Assembly (NCBI RefSeq): GCF_000829695.1
Contig: NZ_BBNN01000019.1
Coordinates: 178,953-242,952, forward strand
From: Streptomyces sp. NBRC 110035
GTDB lineage: Bacteria > Actinomycetota > Actinomycetes > Streptomycetales > Streptomycetaceae
Direction: 5' to 3'
DNA length: 64,000 nt
The notes below the pieces were generated by a model, which was not told the origin of the DNA, did no database searches, and saw nothing but the letters and a program-made list of their open reading frames with translations. Shown here piece by piece: positions 16,053 through 29,500 of the stretch. Both the position numbers and the translations under genes were made by a program. Each line of letters opens with the position of its first letter. Position 1 is the first letter of the stretch.

Positions 16053-19000
16053 TCACCGGCTGTTTTGGGCGTGGCGGGCGATGTGGCGCAGGGCCTCGGC
16101 GAAGTCGTCCGCGACACGTCGCACGGTGTCCGTGGGGTGGAGGGCGGGCCGGTGGTGCCAGGTGAAGGACAGCCGGCCGCCCTGCACCGCGCCGACGACC
16201 TCCAGCGGGTGGGAGCCGCTGTCGCGCGGGTCGTGGTGCCGGCCGAACGACCCGTGCTCGGCGCGCACCAGGCCGTCGCCGGGGCTCTCCGGGCGGGCGT
16301 CCCACTGGCCGAGGTAGTTGAAGACGACCTGTCCGTGCGCGGCCCGTCCGAGCCGCTCGCGTACCTCGGGCGGTCCGAAGGTGCGCAACGCGCCGAAGCC
16401 CAGGCCGTTGCCGGGCACGGCGCGCAGCTGGCGGCGCACCGACTTCACCAGGGTCCGCCAGTCCCGGGTGGGGCCGGGGCCGGCGGGTTCGGGCACCTGG
16501 AGGGCGATGGGGTGGACGGTGGTGAACCAGCCGACCGTGCGGGAGAGGTCCACGTCGTCGAGGACGTCCTCGCGGCCGTGTCCCTCCAGGTCCAGACGGA
16601 CCTCCTCGCGGCCGGTCCAGCGGGCCAGGGCCAGGGCGAGGGCTGCGAGCAGCACGTCGTTGACGCGGGTGCGGTAGGCGGTCGGCGCGGCGCGCAGCAG
16701 TGCCTCGGTGTCCGCCTCGTCCAGTTCGACGGTGAGCGTGTCGACGAGGCCCGTCGGTGGCCCGGCCGGTGTCCCGGCCGGCAGCGACCCGGCGTCGACC
16801 GCCCGCTCCCAGTAGGGCAGTTCGTCGTCGAGGGCTCCGGCCGCGACGTGTGCGGCGAGGCCTCGGGCCCAGTCGCGGAAGGAGGTGGTGCGTTCGCCCG
16901 GCGTGACGGGCTCCCCCTGGGCGGCCTGCCGGTAGGCGGCTTCCAGGTCGTCGCGCAGGATGCGCCAGGACACGGCGTCCACCACGAGGTGGTGCGCGAC
17001 CAGGAGGAGGAAGGCGGGCCGGCCGGCGTCCCCGGTGAACAGGGCCGCCCGCAGCAGCGGGCCGCGCGCCAGGTCGAAGCCGGTGTGCAGGTCGTCGGCG
17101 GCCTCCGCCATCGCCGCGTCGGCCTCGGCGGGAGTCAGCCCGCTCAGGTCGTGGCGGTCCAGGAGCCGGGTGCGGTCGGTGTCGGACGGCGGCGGGTTGA
17201 ACTGACGCCAGCCGGCTTCGTCCTCGGTGAAGCGCATGCGCAAGGCGTCGTGGTGGTCGAGCAGGGCGTTCAGGGCCGTTTCCAGGGCGGCGGCGTCCAG
17301 GGGGGCGCCGAGTTCCAGCAGCAGCGACTGGTTGAAGTGGCCGTGGCGGGCGCGCGGGCTGCTGAGGAACCACTCCTGGATGGGGGTGAGCGGCACGTCT
17401 CCGCTCACCGGACCCTCCCCGGAGTGCTGGGGAGCGTCGGTGACGACGGTGGCCAGTTCGGCGACCGTCTGGTGGGTGAACAGGTCGCGGGTGGCCAGGT
17501 GCAGTCCGTCCCGCCGCAGCCGTGAGACGACCTGCATGCTGAGGATGGAGTCGCCGCCGAGGTGGAAGAAGTTGTCGTGCGCGCCGACGTCCGCCACGCC
17601 GAGGACGTCGGCCCAGATGCGGGCGATGCGGCGTTCGGTGTCGGTGCGCGGTGCCGTGCGCGGCCCGGCGGCGGTGTGCGCGGGGCCGGGTTCGGGCAGG
17701 GCGGCACGGTCGGTCTTGCCGTTCGGGGTGAGCGGCAGGCGTTCCAGCGGCACGAACGCCGACGGGACCATGTGCGGCGGGAGCAGCCCGGCGAGGTGGT
17801 CGCGCAGCTCGGGCACCGGCAGTTCCCCCGTGGCGCCCCCGGCGGGCACGACGTGCGCCACCAGCCGTCCGCCGGAGCGGCCGTCCGGGCCGCTGCCGCC
17901 GCCGCGGACGGTGACCACCGCGTCGCGCACCCGCGGGCTGCGGCGCAGCGCGCTCTCGATCTCCCCGGGTTCGATGCGGAAGCCGCGCAGTTTGACCTGG
18001 TCGTCGGCGCGTCCGGCGAAGCGCAGTTCGCCGGACGCGTCCCAGCGGGCCAGGTCGCCGGTGCGGTACATCCGCTCCCCCGGCGCGCCGAACGGGTCGG
18101 CGACGAAACGCGAGGCGGTCGGGCCGGGCCGGTTCAGATAGCCGCGGGCCAGTCCCGGTCCGGCCACGTACAGGTCGCCGGTGACGCCGGGCGGGACGGG
18201 GCGCAGGGCCGCGTCGAGGACGTGGACACGGGTGGCGCCCGCCGGGCGGCCGATCGGCGGTGCGCCCGTGCCGGGGGTGAGGGGGCCGGTCCAGGTGGCG
18301 ACGACGGTGGCCTCGGTCGGACCGTAGGAGTTGATCATGCGTCGGCCGGGTGCCCACCGTTCGACGAGGTGGGCCGGGCACGCCTCGGCGCCGACGATGA
18401 GGGTGCGCAGGTGCGGCAGTGCGCCGGCGGCCCGGGGGTCGACCGTGGCCAGGGCGGCGGGCGGGATCAGCGTGTGGCTGACGCGCCGCTCGGCGAGGGC
18501 CTGGGCGAGCCGCTCGCCGACGAGGGGGCCTTCCTCCCCGGTGACGAGGGTGGCTCCGCCGAGCAGGGACACGCACAGCTCGAGCACGGAGGCGTCGAAG
18601 CTGGGCGAGGCGAACTGCAGGACCCGGTCGCCGGGGCCCGCGTCGTAGCGGTCGGCGGCGGCCGCGGCGAAGGCGGCCAGGCCGCGGTGCGTCACCGTCA
18701 CGCCCTTGGGTGTGCCGGTGGAACCGGACGTGTGGATCACGTACGCCGGGTGGGCGACGGTCAGCGGGGCCGTGCGGTCGGCGTCCGTGGGCGCGGTGTC
18801 CGGCCCGTCCGCGTCCCGTACGGCGGCGGGGTCGTCCAGCACGAGCCAGGCGTCCGCGTCGCGCAGCATGAACTCCCGCCGCTGCTCGGGGTAGTCCGGG
18901 TCGACGGGCAGGAAGGCACCGCCGGCCTTGGCCACGGCGAGCTGGGCCACCACCGTCTCCGCGCCGCGGGGCAGGGCCAGCGCCACGACCCGTTCGGGTC

Positions 19001-20529
19001 CCACGCCCCGGGCGATGAGCCGGTGCGCCAGCCGGTTGGCGGCGCGCTCGACCTGCGCGTACGTCAGCTCGCGGCCGTCGGCGTCGGCCAGGGCCACGGC
19101 GTCGGGCGTGCGGGCCGCCTGCTGTTCGAACAGGTCCGGCAGCGTCGCCGCCGGTACCGGGCGGGCGGTGCCCCGTCCCTGGTCGAGGACGGCCTTGAGC
19201 GTCTCGTCGGTGGCGAGGGGCAGGGCGCCCACGGGCCGGTCGGGGTCGTCGGCGACGGCGGTCAGGAGCGTGCCGAGCTGGTCGGCCATCCGTTCGGCGG
19301 TGGCCGCGTCGAACAGGTCGGTGTTGTAGGTGAGCAGGCCGTGCAGTTCTCCGGCGGAGGTCTCGGCGAACTCCAGGGTGAGGTCGAACGCCGCGTGCCG
19401 CAGTTCCGTGTCGACGTCGGTGACCTCGATGCCGGGCAGGTCGAGGTCGGCGCCCGGGGCGTTCTGCAGCACCACCATGACCTGGAACAGGGGGGTGCGG
19501 CTGGTGTCGCGGACCGGCTGCACCTCGTCCACCACCCGCTCGAACGGCGCCTCCTGGTGGGCGAAGGCGTCCAGTACGGTGGCGCGCACCTCGGTGAGGA
19601 ACTCGGGGAAGGGACGGTCGGGTTCGACGCGGGAGCGCAGGACGAGGGTGTTGACGAAGAACCCGACGAGGTTCTGGGTCTCGGCGCGGTCGCGGCCGGA
19701 GGTGACCGTGCCGACGGTGATGTCACGGCCGCCGGTCAGGCGGGCCAGGTAGGTCTGTGCGGCGGCGACCAGCGTGGTGAACAGGGTGGTCTGCCGGTCC
19801 CGGCCCACCTGGACGAGACGGCGGGCCGTGCCGCGCGGCAGGACGAGGGGCACGGTGGCGCCGTCGTGGGTGCGCACCGCCGGACGCGGCCGGTCGGTGG
19901 ACAGGTCCAGCGTCTCCAGACCGGTCAGGTGCTCCTTCCAGTACGCGAGGTGTTCGTCCGTGCCGCTGCCGCGCTGCCAGTGGGCGTAGTCGGCGTACTG
20001 CACCGAAAGCGGCGGCAACTGCCCGGCTCCCCGACCCCGTGCGGCCCGGTAGAAGTGGGCGAGGTCGCCGGTGAGCACTCCGGTGGACCAGCCGTCGGTG
20101 ACGATGTGGTGCAGGGTCAGCGTCAGGACGTGCTCGTCGTCCGAGAGCCTGATCAGCCCCGCGTGCAGCAGCGGACCGCGCCGCAGGTCGAACGTGCGGG
20201 CACGCTCGGCCTCCAGCAGCTCCTCCAGCCGGGCCGCGCGGTCGGTTTCCGCCGTCTGCGACAGGTCGTGCAGCGGCAGCGGCACGTCCGGTGCCGGGTG
20301 GACGATCTGCACGCCGTGGCCGTCCACCGTGTCGAAGGTGGTGCGCAGCGCCTCGTGCCGCTCGACCAGGGCGCGCAGGGCGGCGGTCAGGGCGGGCACG
20401 TCGAGCCGGCCGCGCAGGCGCAGGGCCGACGCGGTGACGTACTCGCCGCTGCCCGGCGCGAACTCCTCGAGGAACCAGAGGCGTTGCTGGGCGTACGACA
20501 TCGGGGCGGGCGTGTCGCGGGGGACCGGG
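16053..20529 (-). other. NRPS module 10: C(LCL)-A-T-E, terminal module
   Basis: C10 has HHIVTDG ([13 protein letters not shown]). The A10 pocket read against PheA is D-A-L-L-I-G-S-V-V-K, nearly the same as A1 and A5, so these three modules should load the same or a very similar hydrophobic residue that I cannot name. The carrier motif is LGGDSI. The E10 motif is [10 protein letters not shown], with Ala in place of the usual Gly. The chain should leave as a D-configured C-terminus still on the carrier, since no thioesterase follows. Confidence 0.8.
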
Positions 20530-23500
20530 ACGATCGCGGTGGGCGCGGCGTCGCCGGACGGCTCCTCGGTGAGCAGGGCGGCGAGGGCAGCGGGGGTGGG
20601 GTGGGTGAACACCGCCCGCGGTGACAGGTCGGTGCCGAACGCCTCGGACAGGCGGGCGGCCAGCCGGATACTGAGGATGGAGTCGCCGCCCAGCTGGAAG
20701 AAGTCGTCCTCCACGCCGGGCCGCCGCACGGCCAGGACCTCCGCGAAGACGTCGGCGGTGCGCCGCTCGGCGTCGGTGCGCGGCGCGGTCGGCGCGCCCC
20801 GCCGGTCGCCGCTCGCGGGCTCTGGCGCCGGGAGCGCCGCCCGGTCGACCTTTCCGTTGCCGCTGAGCGGCAGCGCGGGCAGGACGACGAACGCCGAGGG
20901 CACGAGGTGGTCGGGGAGCGAGCGCCGGGCGAACTCCCGGACGTCCGTGAGGTCTTCGGGGCCGACCAGGTAGGCCACCAGGCGCCGGCTGCCGGGCCGG
21001 TCCTCGCGGGCCAGCACCGCCACGTCCGCGACGCCGGGATGCGCCGCGAGGGCCGCCTCCACCTCGCCGGGCTCGACGCGGAAGCCGCGTATCTTCACCT
21101 GGTCGTCGGCGCGGCCCAGGAACTCGACAGTGCCGTCGGGGCGGCGGCGGGCCAGGTCGCCGGTGCGGTACATGCGGGTGCCGGGCGGGCCGGCGGGGTC
21201 GGCGAGGAAGCGGGCGGCGGTGTCGCCGGGACGGTTCAGGTAGCCGCGTGCCACGCCCTCGCCGGCGAGGTACAGCTCGCCGGCGCAGCCCGGCGGCACG
21301 GGCCGCAGACGGCCGTCGAGGACGTGGACCCGCATGTCGTCGAGCGGGTGGCCGACGGGCACGGTGTCGGGGACGGCCGTCGCGTCGGTGAGCGCGAAGG
21401 AGGTCGCGAACGTCGTCGCCTCGGTGGGTCCGTAGCCGTCCACGACGGTCAGGCCGGGGCAGGCGGACAGCACCCGGCGTACGGCCGCGGCGGGCACCAC
21501 GTCGCCGCCGGTCCACACCTGGCGCAGGCCGGCGAAGCAGTCCGGCGCGTCCTGCGCCAGCAGCCGGAAGAGGCCGGCGGTCAGCCACAGCGCGCTCAGG
21601 CCCCCGTCGCGGACCAGGTTCCGCAGCAGCGCCGCGTCCACGGGCCGGGGCGGTGCCACGACCACGCAGCCGCCGTTCAGCAGGGGCGCCCACACCTCGA
21701 AGGTGGCGGCGTCGAAGGCCACCGGGGAGTGCAGCAGCACCCGGTCGCACACCCCGCCGGTGAAGCGGCTGTCGGTGGCGAGGGCGGCCACGTCGCGGTG
21801 GCGTACCGCGACCGCCTTGGGCTCGCCGGTCGACCCGGAGGTGAACATCACGTACGCCGGGCGGTCCGCGTCCGCGGGCACGGCGGCGGGCGCGCCCGCC
21901 GCGGGGGTGCGTACGGCGGCGACGTCCGCGGCGGTCAGCCGGGCCGTCGCGCCCGCCCGCCCGATCAGGGTGCGGCGCCGCTCCTCGGGGGCCCGGACGT
22001 CCACCGGCAGGTAGGCGCCGCCCGCCTTGAGGACGGCGAGCTGGGCCACGACGAGTTCGGGGCAGCGGTCCATCAGCAGCGCCACCCGGTCCTCGGCCCG
22101 CAGGCCGCCGGCGAGGAGCCGGGACGCCACGGCGTCGGACCAGTCGTCGAGGCGGCGGTACGTCAGCTCCGTGCCGGCGTCGCGCAGGGCGGGCGCGTCG
22201 GGGGTGCGGCGGGCCTGCTCGGCGAACAGCTCGACGGGGCTGCGCGGTGCCGCCTGCCGGGTGGTGGCGTCCCACCGCTGGAGCAGGGCGCGGTCGTCCT
22301 CGGTCAGCGGCTCGAGGCCGGCGACGTCCGCGTCGTCCCCGACGGCGTCGGCGAGGGCGGTCAGGACGACCGCGAGCCTGGCCGCGAGGCGTTCGGCCGT
22401 GTCCGCGTCGAACAGGTCGGCGTCGTAGGCGAGGTCGATGCCGAGCCGGTCGCCGAGGTGGGCGCGCAGGCACAGCGGGAAGGTCGGCGCGTCGTCGGCC
22501 CGCACCTCCTCGACGCGCACGCCCGTGCGGGCCGTGGCGGACGCGTCGACGGGGTAGTTCTCGAACACCACCATGCTGTCGAACAGCGCCTCGCCGGCCG
22601 GGACCTCGCTCAGCGCCTGGATGCGGGGCAGCGCAAGGAAGTCGAAGCGGCGGGCGTCGCTCTGCCGCTCCTGCACGTCCCGCAGCCAGGAGGCCGCTCC
22701 CCCGCCCGTGACGCGGATCCGGGTGGGCACGGTGTTGATGAACATGCCGGTCATCGCCTCCACGCCGGGCAGTTCGGCCGGACGCCCGGAGACGGTCGTG
22801 CCGAACACGACGTCGTCGCATCCGCCGTGGCGGGCCAGCAGCAGCGTCCAGGCGCCCTCGATCACGGTGTTCACCGTCAGCCCGGCCCGTGCCGCCGCCT
22901 CCCGCAGCCGCGCCGAGACCCGCTCGTCCAGCTGCCGGTGTGCCGTGGCGGCGGCGCGGGCGCGGTGTGCCTCGGCCGGTGTGCGGTCGTACGGCAGCGG
23001 GGTGCGGGCCGGGAAGCCGGCGAGGGTGCCGGCCCAGTACGCCTCGGCCGCGCCCTCGTCCTGGTCGTGCAGCCAGCGCAGGAAGTCGGAGAACGGGCGC
23101 CTGACCGGCGCGGGGGCTTCGCGGCCGCCGGTGAGCGCGGCGTAGCGCTCGCACACCTCGGTGAGCAGCTGCCCGGTGCTCCAGCCGTCCAGGATCAGGT
23201 GGTGGGAGGACCACAGCAGCAGGATCTCGTCGCCGGGCAGCGCGGCCAGGGTGATGCGGGTGAGGGGCGCGGTGGTGAGATCCATGCCCGCCGCACGGTC
23301 GGCGGCCAGCAGTTCCCCGGTCTCCCTCCCGCGCTGCCCGGGCGTCAGGTGCCGCCGGTCCAGGTGGGTGACGGGCAGCTCCACGCGGTGGTGGACGACC
23401 TGGACCGGGTGCGGCAGGCCCTGCCAGTGGACGCTGGTGCGCAGGGCCTCGGTGCGGTCGGCCACCTGCTGCCAGGCCGCGGCGAAGGCGTGCGGGTCGG

Positions 23501-26500
23501 CCACCCCGGACAGCCGGACGGCCGTCCGGTCGAAGTAGGCGCCCGCCGTGTCGACCAGACCGTGGAAGAGCATGCCGGCCTGCAGGGGTGTCAGCGGCAG
23601 GACGTCGGCCACGTGCCGGCCGTCGCCCACCAGGCGGTCCAGCTCCCTCTGGTCGAGCCCGGCGAGCGGGAAGTCCGACGGGGTGCGGCCGCCCGCGTCC
23701 GGGCGGGCGCAGTGGGCCGCGATGTCGCGCAGCGCCGCGCACATCCCCTCGGCGAGTTCGCGGACGGTGGACTCGTCGTAGACGGCCGGCGGATAGGTCC
23801 AGCCGAGTTCCAGACGGCCGCCCTGGACCACGCCGGTGACGTCCAGCAGGTAGGGGCGGGGTTCGTCGGGGTCGGTGTCGGAGCCGGCCGGGGGCAGGGC
23901 GGCTCCGTAGAGGCCGCTCCGGCTCCCGTCGGCGTCCCACCGGCCGTGGTAGTTGAAGCCGACCCGCGGTGCCGGGGCGGCGGCCAGCGGGCTGTCGGGC
24001 AGCAGGTGGCGCAGCGCGCCGTGGCTCAGGCCGTGCAGCGGCACCGCGCGCAGCTGCTCCTTGACCGAGCGCAGGGTGTCGTGCCAGCCGGCGTCGGGGT
24101 CGACGCTCAGCGCGAGGGGGAACTCGGCGGTGAACCAGCCGACCGTCCGGGAGAGGTCCACGTCGTCGAAGAGGTCCTCGCGGCCGTGGCCCTCCACGCC
24201 GACCAGCACGGTGTCGCGCCCGCACCAGCGGGCCAGGGTGCGGCCGAGGGCGCTGAGCAGGACGTCGTTGACCTGGGTGCGGTAGACCTCCGGGACCCGG
24301 CGCAGCAGGGCCTCGGTCGTCTCCGGCTCGAGCTCCACGGTGACCGTGGCGGCGGTGCCGTGGGTGTGCGGGCCGGGCCGGCCCGCGGGCAGGCCGGCGG
24401 GGGCCGCCGCGGTGCGCTCCCAGTGGGCGAGGTCGCCGTCCAGGGCGCCGGACCGGGTGTGCGCCTCCAGTCGGGCCGCCCAGTGGCCGAACGGGGTTCC
24501 GGCCGGGGGCAGCTCGACGGGGCGTCCGTCCGCGACGCAGCGGTGGGCGGTCTCCAGATCGGCCAGCAGGATCCGCCAGGAGACGCCGTCGACGGCCAGG
24601 TGGTGGACGATGACGAGGAGTTGCGCGGGCAGGTCCGGGCCGCGGTCGAGGAGCAGGACGCGCACCATCCGGCCCTCGGCCGGGTCGAGGGACGCCCGGG
24701 CCGCGTCCGCCGCGCGCCGCACCTCGGCCTCCAGCGCGGGGCCGTCCAGGCCGGTCACGTCGTGGTGGGTGAGGATGCCGTCCGGGACGTCCGGCAGGAC
24801 CTCCTGGCGCCGGCCGTCGTCGGTGCGGCGGAAGCGGGTGCGCAGGGCCGGGTGGTGGCCCACGAGGGCGTCCACGGCGGGACGCAGGGCGGACATGCCG
24901 GTGCCGGGGGCCAGTTCGATCCGCTGCGACATGGTGAAGCGCAGCGGGTCTCCGGGGCGGCGGCCGTCGAGGTACCAGCGCTGGATCGGGGTGAGCGGTG
25001 CGTCGGCGGGCACGGCCGCGTCCGCCGCGGCGGGGGCCGCCTCGGTGACGCGCAGGGCGAGTTCGGCGACGGTCTGGTGGCGGAAGACGTCCTTGGTGGT
25101 CAGCGCCAGTCCGGCCCGGCGGGCCCGGGAGACGATCTGGATGCTGAGGATGGAGTCGCCGCCGAGCGCGAAGAAGTTGTCCCGCGCGCCCACCCGTTCG
25201 ACCCGCAGGACGTCCGCCCAGATCGCGGCCAGCGTCTCCTCGGTGCCGGGGCGCGGTGCCACGTAGGTCGTGGCGGGGTCGGGCTGCGCGGGCGGGGCGG
25301 GCAGGGCGCGCCGGTCGGTCTTGCCGCTGCTGGTGCGCGGGATCCGCGCCAGCGGGACGAACGCCGCCGGCACCATGTGGTCCGGCAGGGTGCGCCGGAG
25401 CGCGAGGCGCAGTTCGTCGGCGGTCGGGGCGGTGTCCCCGGCGGGCACCAGGTGGGCCACGAGCATGAGCCGGCCCGCGTGCTCACGTGCCGTCACCACG
25501 GCCTCGGACACGTCCGGGTGGGCGAGCAGCGCGGCCTCGACCTCGCCGGGTTCGACACGGAACCCGCGGATCTTGATCTGCTCGTCGGCGCGGCCCAGGA
25601 ACTCCAGCAGCCCTCGCTCGTTCCAGCGGGCGCGGTCGCCGGTGCGGTACATCCGCTCCCCCGGCGCGCCGAACGGGTCGGCGACAAAACGCGACGCGGT
25701 CGGGCCGGGGCGGCCCAGGTAGCCGCGGGCCACCTGTGCGCCGGCGAGGTACAGCTCGCCGGGCACGCCGGGCGGCACCGGGCGCAGGGCGCCGTCGAGG
25801 ACGTGGGCGCGCAGGTTGCGGCCGGGGCGCCCGATGACCGGCCGGTCCGGGTGGTCGGTGACACGCCCGTAGGTGGCGTCGACGGTGCACTCGGTGGGTC
25901 CGTACATGTTGTACGCGGTGACGCCGAGGCCGGCGGCGGCATCCAGTTCCCGCCAGGTGTCGGGGCCCGTCGCCTCGCCGCCGACCAGCAGGACGCGCGG
26001 GTGGTGGCGGCCGGGTGCGAGGAGTCCGGCGGCGGTGAGTTCGCGCAGGAAGGACGGGGTGACGTTCACCAGGTCCAGGCCGCGTGCGGCGACCTGTGCG
26101 CAGAACGCGTCCGGATCCAGTCGCACGTCCTCGTCGACGAGGTGGACCTCCTGCCCGAGGGCGAGCAGCAGCGGCCCCTCCCAGGAGGTGTCGAAGGAGA
26201 ACGAGGCGCTCAGCGCGGCGCGCAGCCGCCGCCCGTCCGCGGTGTGCGGTGCGACGAGCCCTTCGCGGTGGTCGTGGCAGAGGTTGACCAGGTGGCGGTG
26301 TTCGACGACGACGCCCTTGGGGCGGCCGGTGGAACCGGAGGTGTAGACGATGTAGGCGGCGTGGTCCGGGCGCAGCGGGGCCGGTCGGTCGCGGTCGGTG
26401 GGGTCGTGGGCGGGCAGCCGGTCCCACGGCACCTCGCGCAGGGCGTCCTCGGTGAGCACGGTGTGCGGGGCGGCGTCCGCGAGGAGGTGGGTGACGCGTC

Positions 26501-29500
26501 CGGCGGGCAGATCGGGGTCGAGGCAGAGCAGGGTGCCGCCCGCCTTGGCGACGGCGAGCACCGCAGCCACCAGGCCGGAGGTGCGCGGCAGTCGTACGGC
26601 GACCACCCGCTCGGGGGCGACGCCCCGGGCGAGGAGGTGGTGGGCGAGCCGGTTGGCGCGCTCGTTGAGGGCGGCGAAGTCGAGCGTGGCGTCCCGTGCC
26701 ACCAGGGCGGTGTCGTGCGGGGTGCGGGCGGCCTGTGCCTCGAACAGGGCGGGGAAGGTGGTGTCGGGGACCGCGAGCCGCGGCCCCTGCCAGTCGTGGA
26801 GCACGTGGCGCCGCTCGGCGGGGGTCATCAGCTCCAGCGCCCGCACGTCCCGGCCGGGGTCCTGCGCGGCGGCCTCCAGGAGCAGCCGCAGGCGGGCGGC
26901 CAGGCGCCGGACGGTGTCCTCGTCGAACAGGGCGGTGTCGTACTCCAGGTGGCCGGTGACGCCGCCGTCGCCCTCCACGAAGTCGAAGGCCAGGTCGAAC
27001 GTGGCGTGCCGGACCGGCGGGGTGAGCGGCTCGACGTCCAGGTCCAGGAGCGCGGGGGCCTCGGCGCCCAGGTTGTGCAGGGCGACCATGACCTGGAACA
27101 GGGGGGTGCGGCTGGTGTCCCGCTCGGGCCGGAGGGCGTCCACCAGCCGCTCGAAGGGCACGTCCTGGTGGGCGAACGCCTCAAGGACGGTGTCGCGCAC
27201 CTGCTCCAGCAGCGCGCGGAACGACGTGCCGGGGCGCACCCGGTTGCGCAGCACCAGCGTGTTCACGAACATGCCGACCACGTCGTGCAGTTCGGGGCGC
27301 TCACGGCCCGCGGTGACGGTGCCGACGGCGAAGTCGTCCTGGTCGGCCCAGCGGGACAGCAGGGCCGTGCAGGCGGTCAGCAGCGTCATGTACAGGGTGG
27401 CGTCGGACTCCCGGCCCCGCTCGCGCAGCCGGTCGGTCAGTCCGGCGGGCAGGGTGAAGGTCACCAGCGCGCCGTCCCGGGTCCGTACGGCGGGACGCGG
27501 CCGGTCGGTCGGCGGCTCCAGCGGAGGTACTCCGTCCAGCACCTGCCGCCAGTGGGCGAGTCGACGCTCGACGCGGTCGGTGCGGGCACGCTGCCAGGCG
27601 GCGTGGTCGGCGTAGCGGACGGGCAGTGCGGGCAGTTCGGGGCGGCGGCCCTCGTGTGCCGCCGCGTACAGCTCGCCCAGGTCCCGGCCGAGGACGCCGA
27701 GCGACCAGCCGTCGGTGACGATGTGGTGGACGGCCAGTACGAGGACGTGCTCGCCGTCGGCCGGGCGGGCCAGCCGGGCGCGCAGGAGCGGCCCGGCCGC
27801 CAGGTCGAAGGGCGTGGCGGCCTCGCGCTCCAGCAGCGCGTCCAGCGCCGCCCGCGCGTCCGGGGCCGTGGTGAGGTCGTCCACGGGCAGGTCGACCCGG
27901 TGCGGCGGGTGCACCAGCTGCCGGGCCTGTCCGCCCTGTTCGACGAACGTGGTGCGCAGCGCCTCGTGCCGGGCGACCAGGCCGTCCAGCGCGGTGCGCA
28001 GGGCGCTCACGTCGAGGGGTCCGCGCAGGCGGAGCACGGAGAGCGTCGTGTACTCGGTGCTGCCGGGCTCGAACCGGTCGAGGAACCACAGGCGTTGCTG
28101 GGCGTACGACAGGGGCGCCGGGGTCTGCGGGGCGGTCGCCGGTATCGCGTCGGCCTGCGGGGCGGGCGCGCCGTCGGCCGGTTCGCCGAGCCCGGCGGCC
28201 AGGACGGCCACCGTGGGACGGGTGAACAGCAGTCTCGGGGAGACGTCGGGACCGAACGCGGCGCGCAGCCGGGCGGTGACGCGGACGGCGAGGATGGAGT
28301 CGCCGCCGAGCGCGAAGAAGTCGTCGCCGGCGTGCACCTCCCCGACTCCCAGCACGTCGGCCCAGGCGGCGGCGACCAGTCGCTCGGCGGGGGTGCGCGG
28401 TGGTGTCCGGTCGGTGCCGGCGGCGTAGCCGTCCGGTCCCGGTGCGGGAAGTGCGCGCCGGTCGAGCTTGCCGTTGACGGTGAGCGGCAGGGCGTCCACC
28501 GGCACGTGGGCGGCGGGCACCATGTGGGCGGGCAGCAGGCGCTCCAGGTGGGCGCGCAGCACGGCCGCCGAGGGGGCCGGGCCGCCGGAGCCGACGACGT
28601 GCGCCACGAGCCGGCGGGTTCCGGAGGCGTCCTCGAACACGCCGACCGCGGCCTCGGCGACGCCGGGGTGGGTGTGCAGGGCCGCCTCGATCTCGCCGGG
28701 CTCGATGCGGTAGCCGCGGATCTTCACCTGGGCGTCCGCGCGGCCCAGGTACTCCAGGGTGCCGTCGGCCCGCCACTTCGCCCGGTCGCCCGTGCGGTAC
28801 ATCCGCTCCCCCGACATGCCGAAGGGGTCGGCGAGGAAGCGCGTGGCGGTGAGGCCGGGGCGGCCCAGGTAGCCGCGGGCCAGGCCCTCGCCCGCCACGT
28901 ACAGCTCGCCGGTCGCGCCGGGCGGCACGGGCGCCAGGTCCGCGTCGAGCACGTACACCCGCAGGTCGTCGATGGCCGTGCCGATGGGACTGGCGGGGCC
29001 GTCGGGGGCGGTGGCGGGGTCGAGCGGGGCGTGGGTGACGTGCACGGTGGTCTCGGTGATGCCGTACATGTTGACCAGCCGCGGGGCGGAGGCCGGGTGG
29101 CGCGTCCACCAGTCGGCGAGCCGGCCGACGTCCAGGGCCTCTCCGCCGAAGACCACCGTGCGCAGCGCGAGGCGGGCGCCGGTCTCCGGGTGTTCGGCGT
29201 CCGCGCGGATCAGCGGGTAGAACGCGGACGGCGTCTGGCTGAGGACGGTGACCCGCTCGTCCGCCAGCAGGCGCAGGAAGTCCTCCGGGGAGCGGGCCGT
29301 CTCGTCGGGCACGACGACGAGACGGCCGCCGTGCAGCAGCGGGCCCCACATCTCCCACACCGAGAAGTCGAACGCGTAGGAGTGGAACATCGTCCACACG
29401 TCGTCCGCGCCGAAGCCGAACCGGTCACGGGTGCGGGTGAACAGCCGCACCACGTTGGCGTGCGGGATCACCACGCCCTTGGGGCGGCCGGTGGAGCCGG

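Noticed and set aside
16053..17410. A thioesterase domain at the C-terminus of the second NRPS
   Set aside because: No GxSxG hydrolase motif is present. The region carries HHxxxDA, EGHGRED and the other epimerization motifs up to the stop codon.
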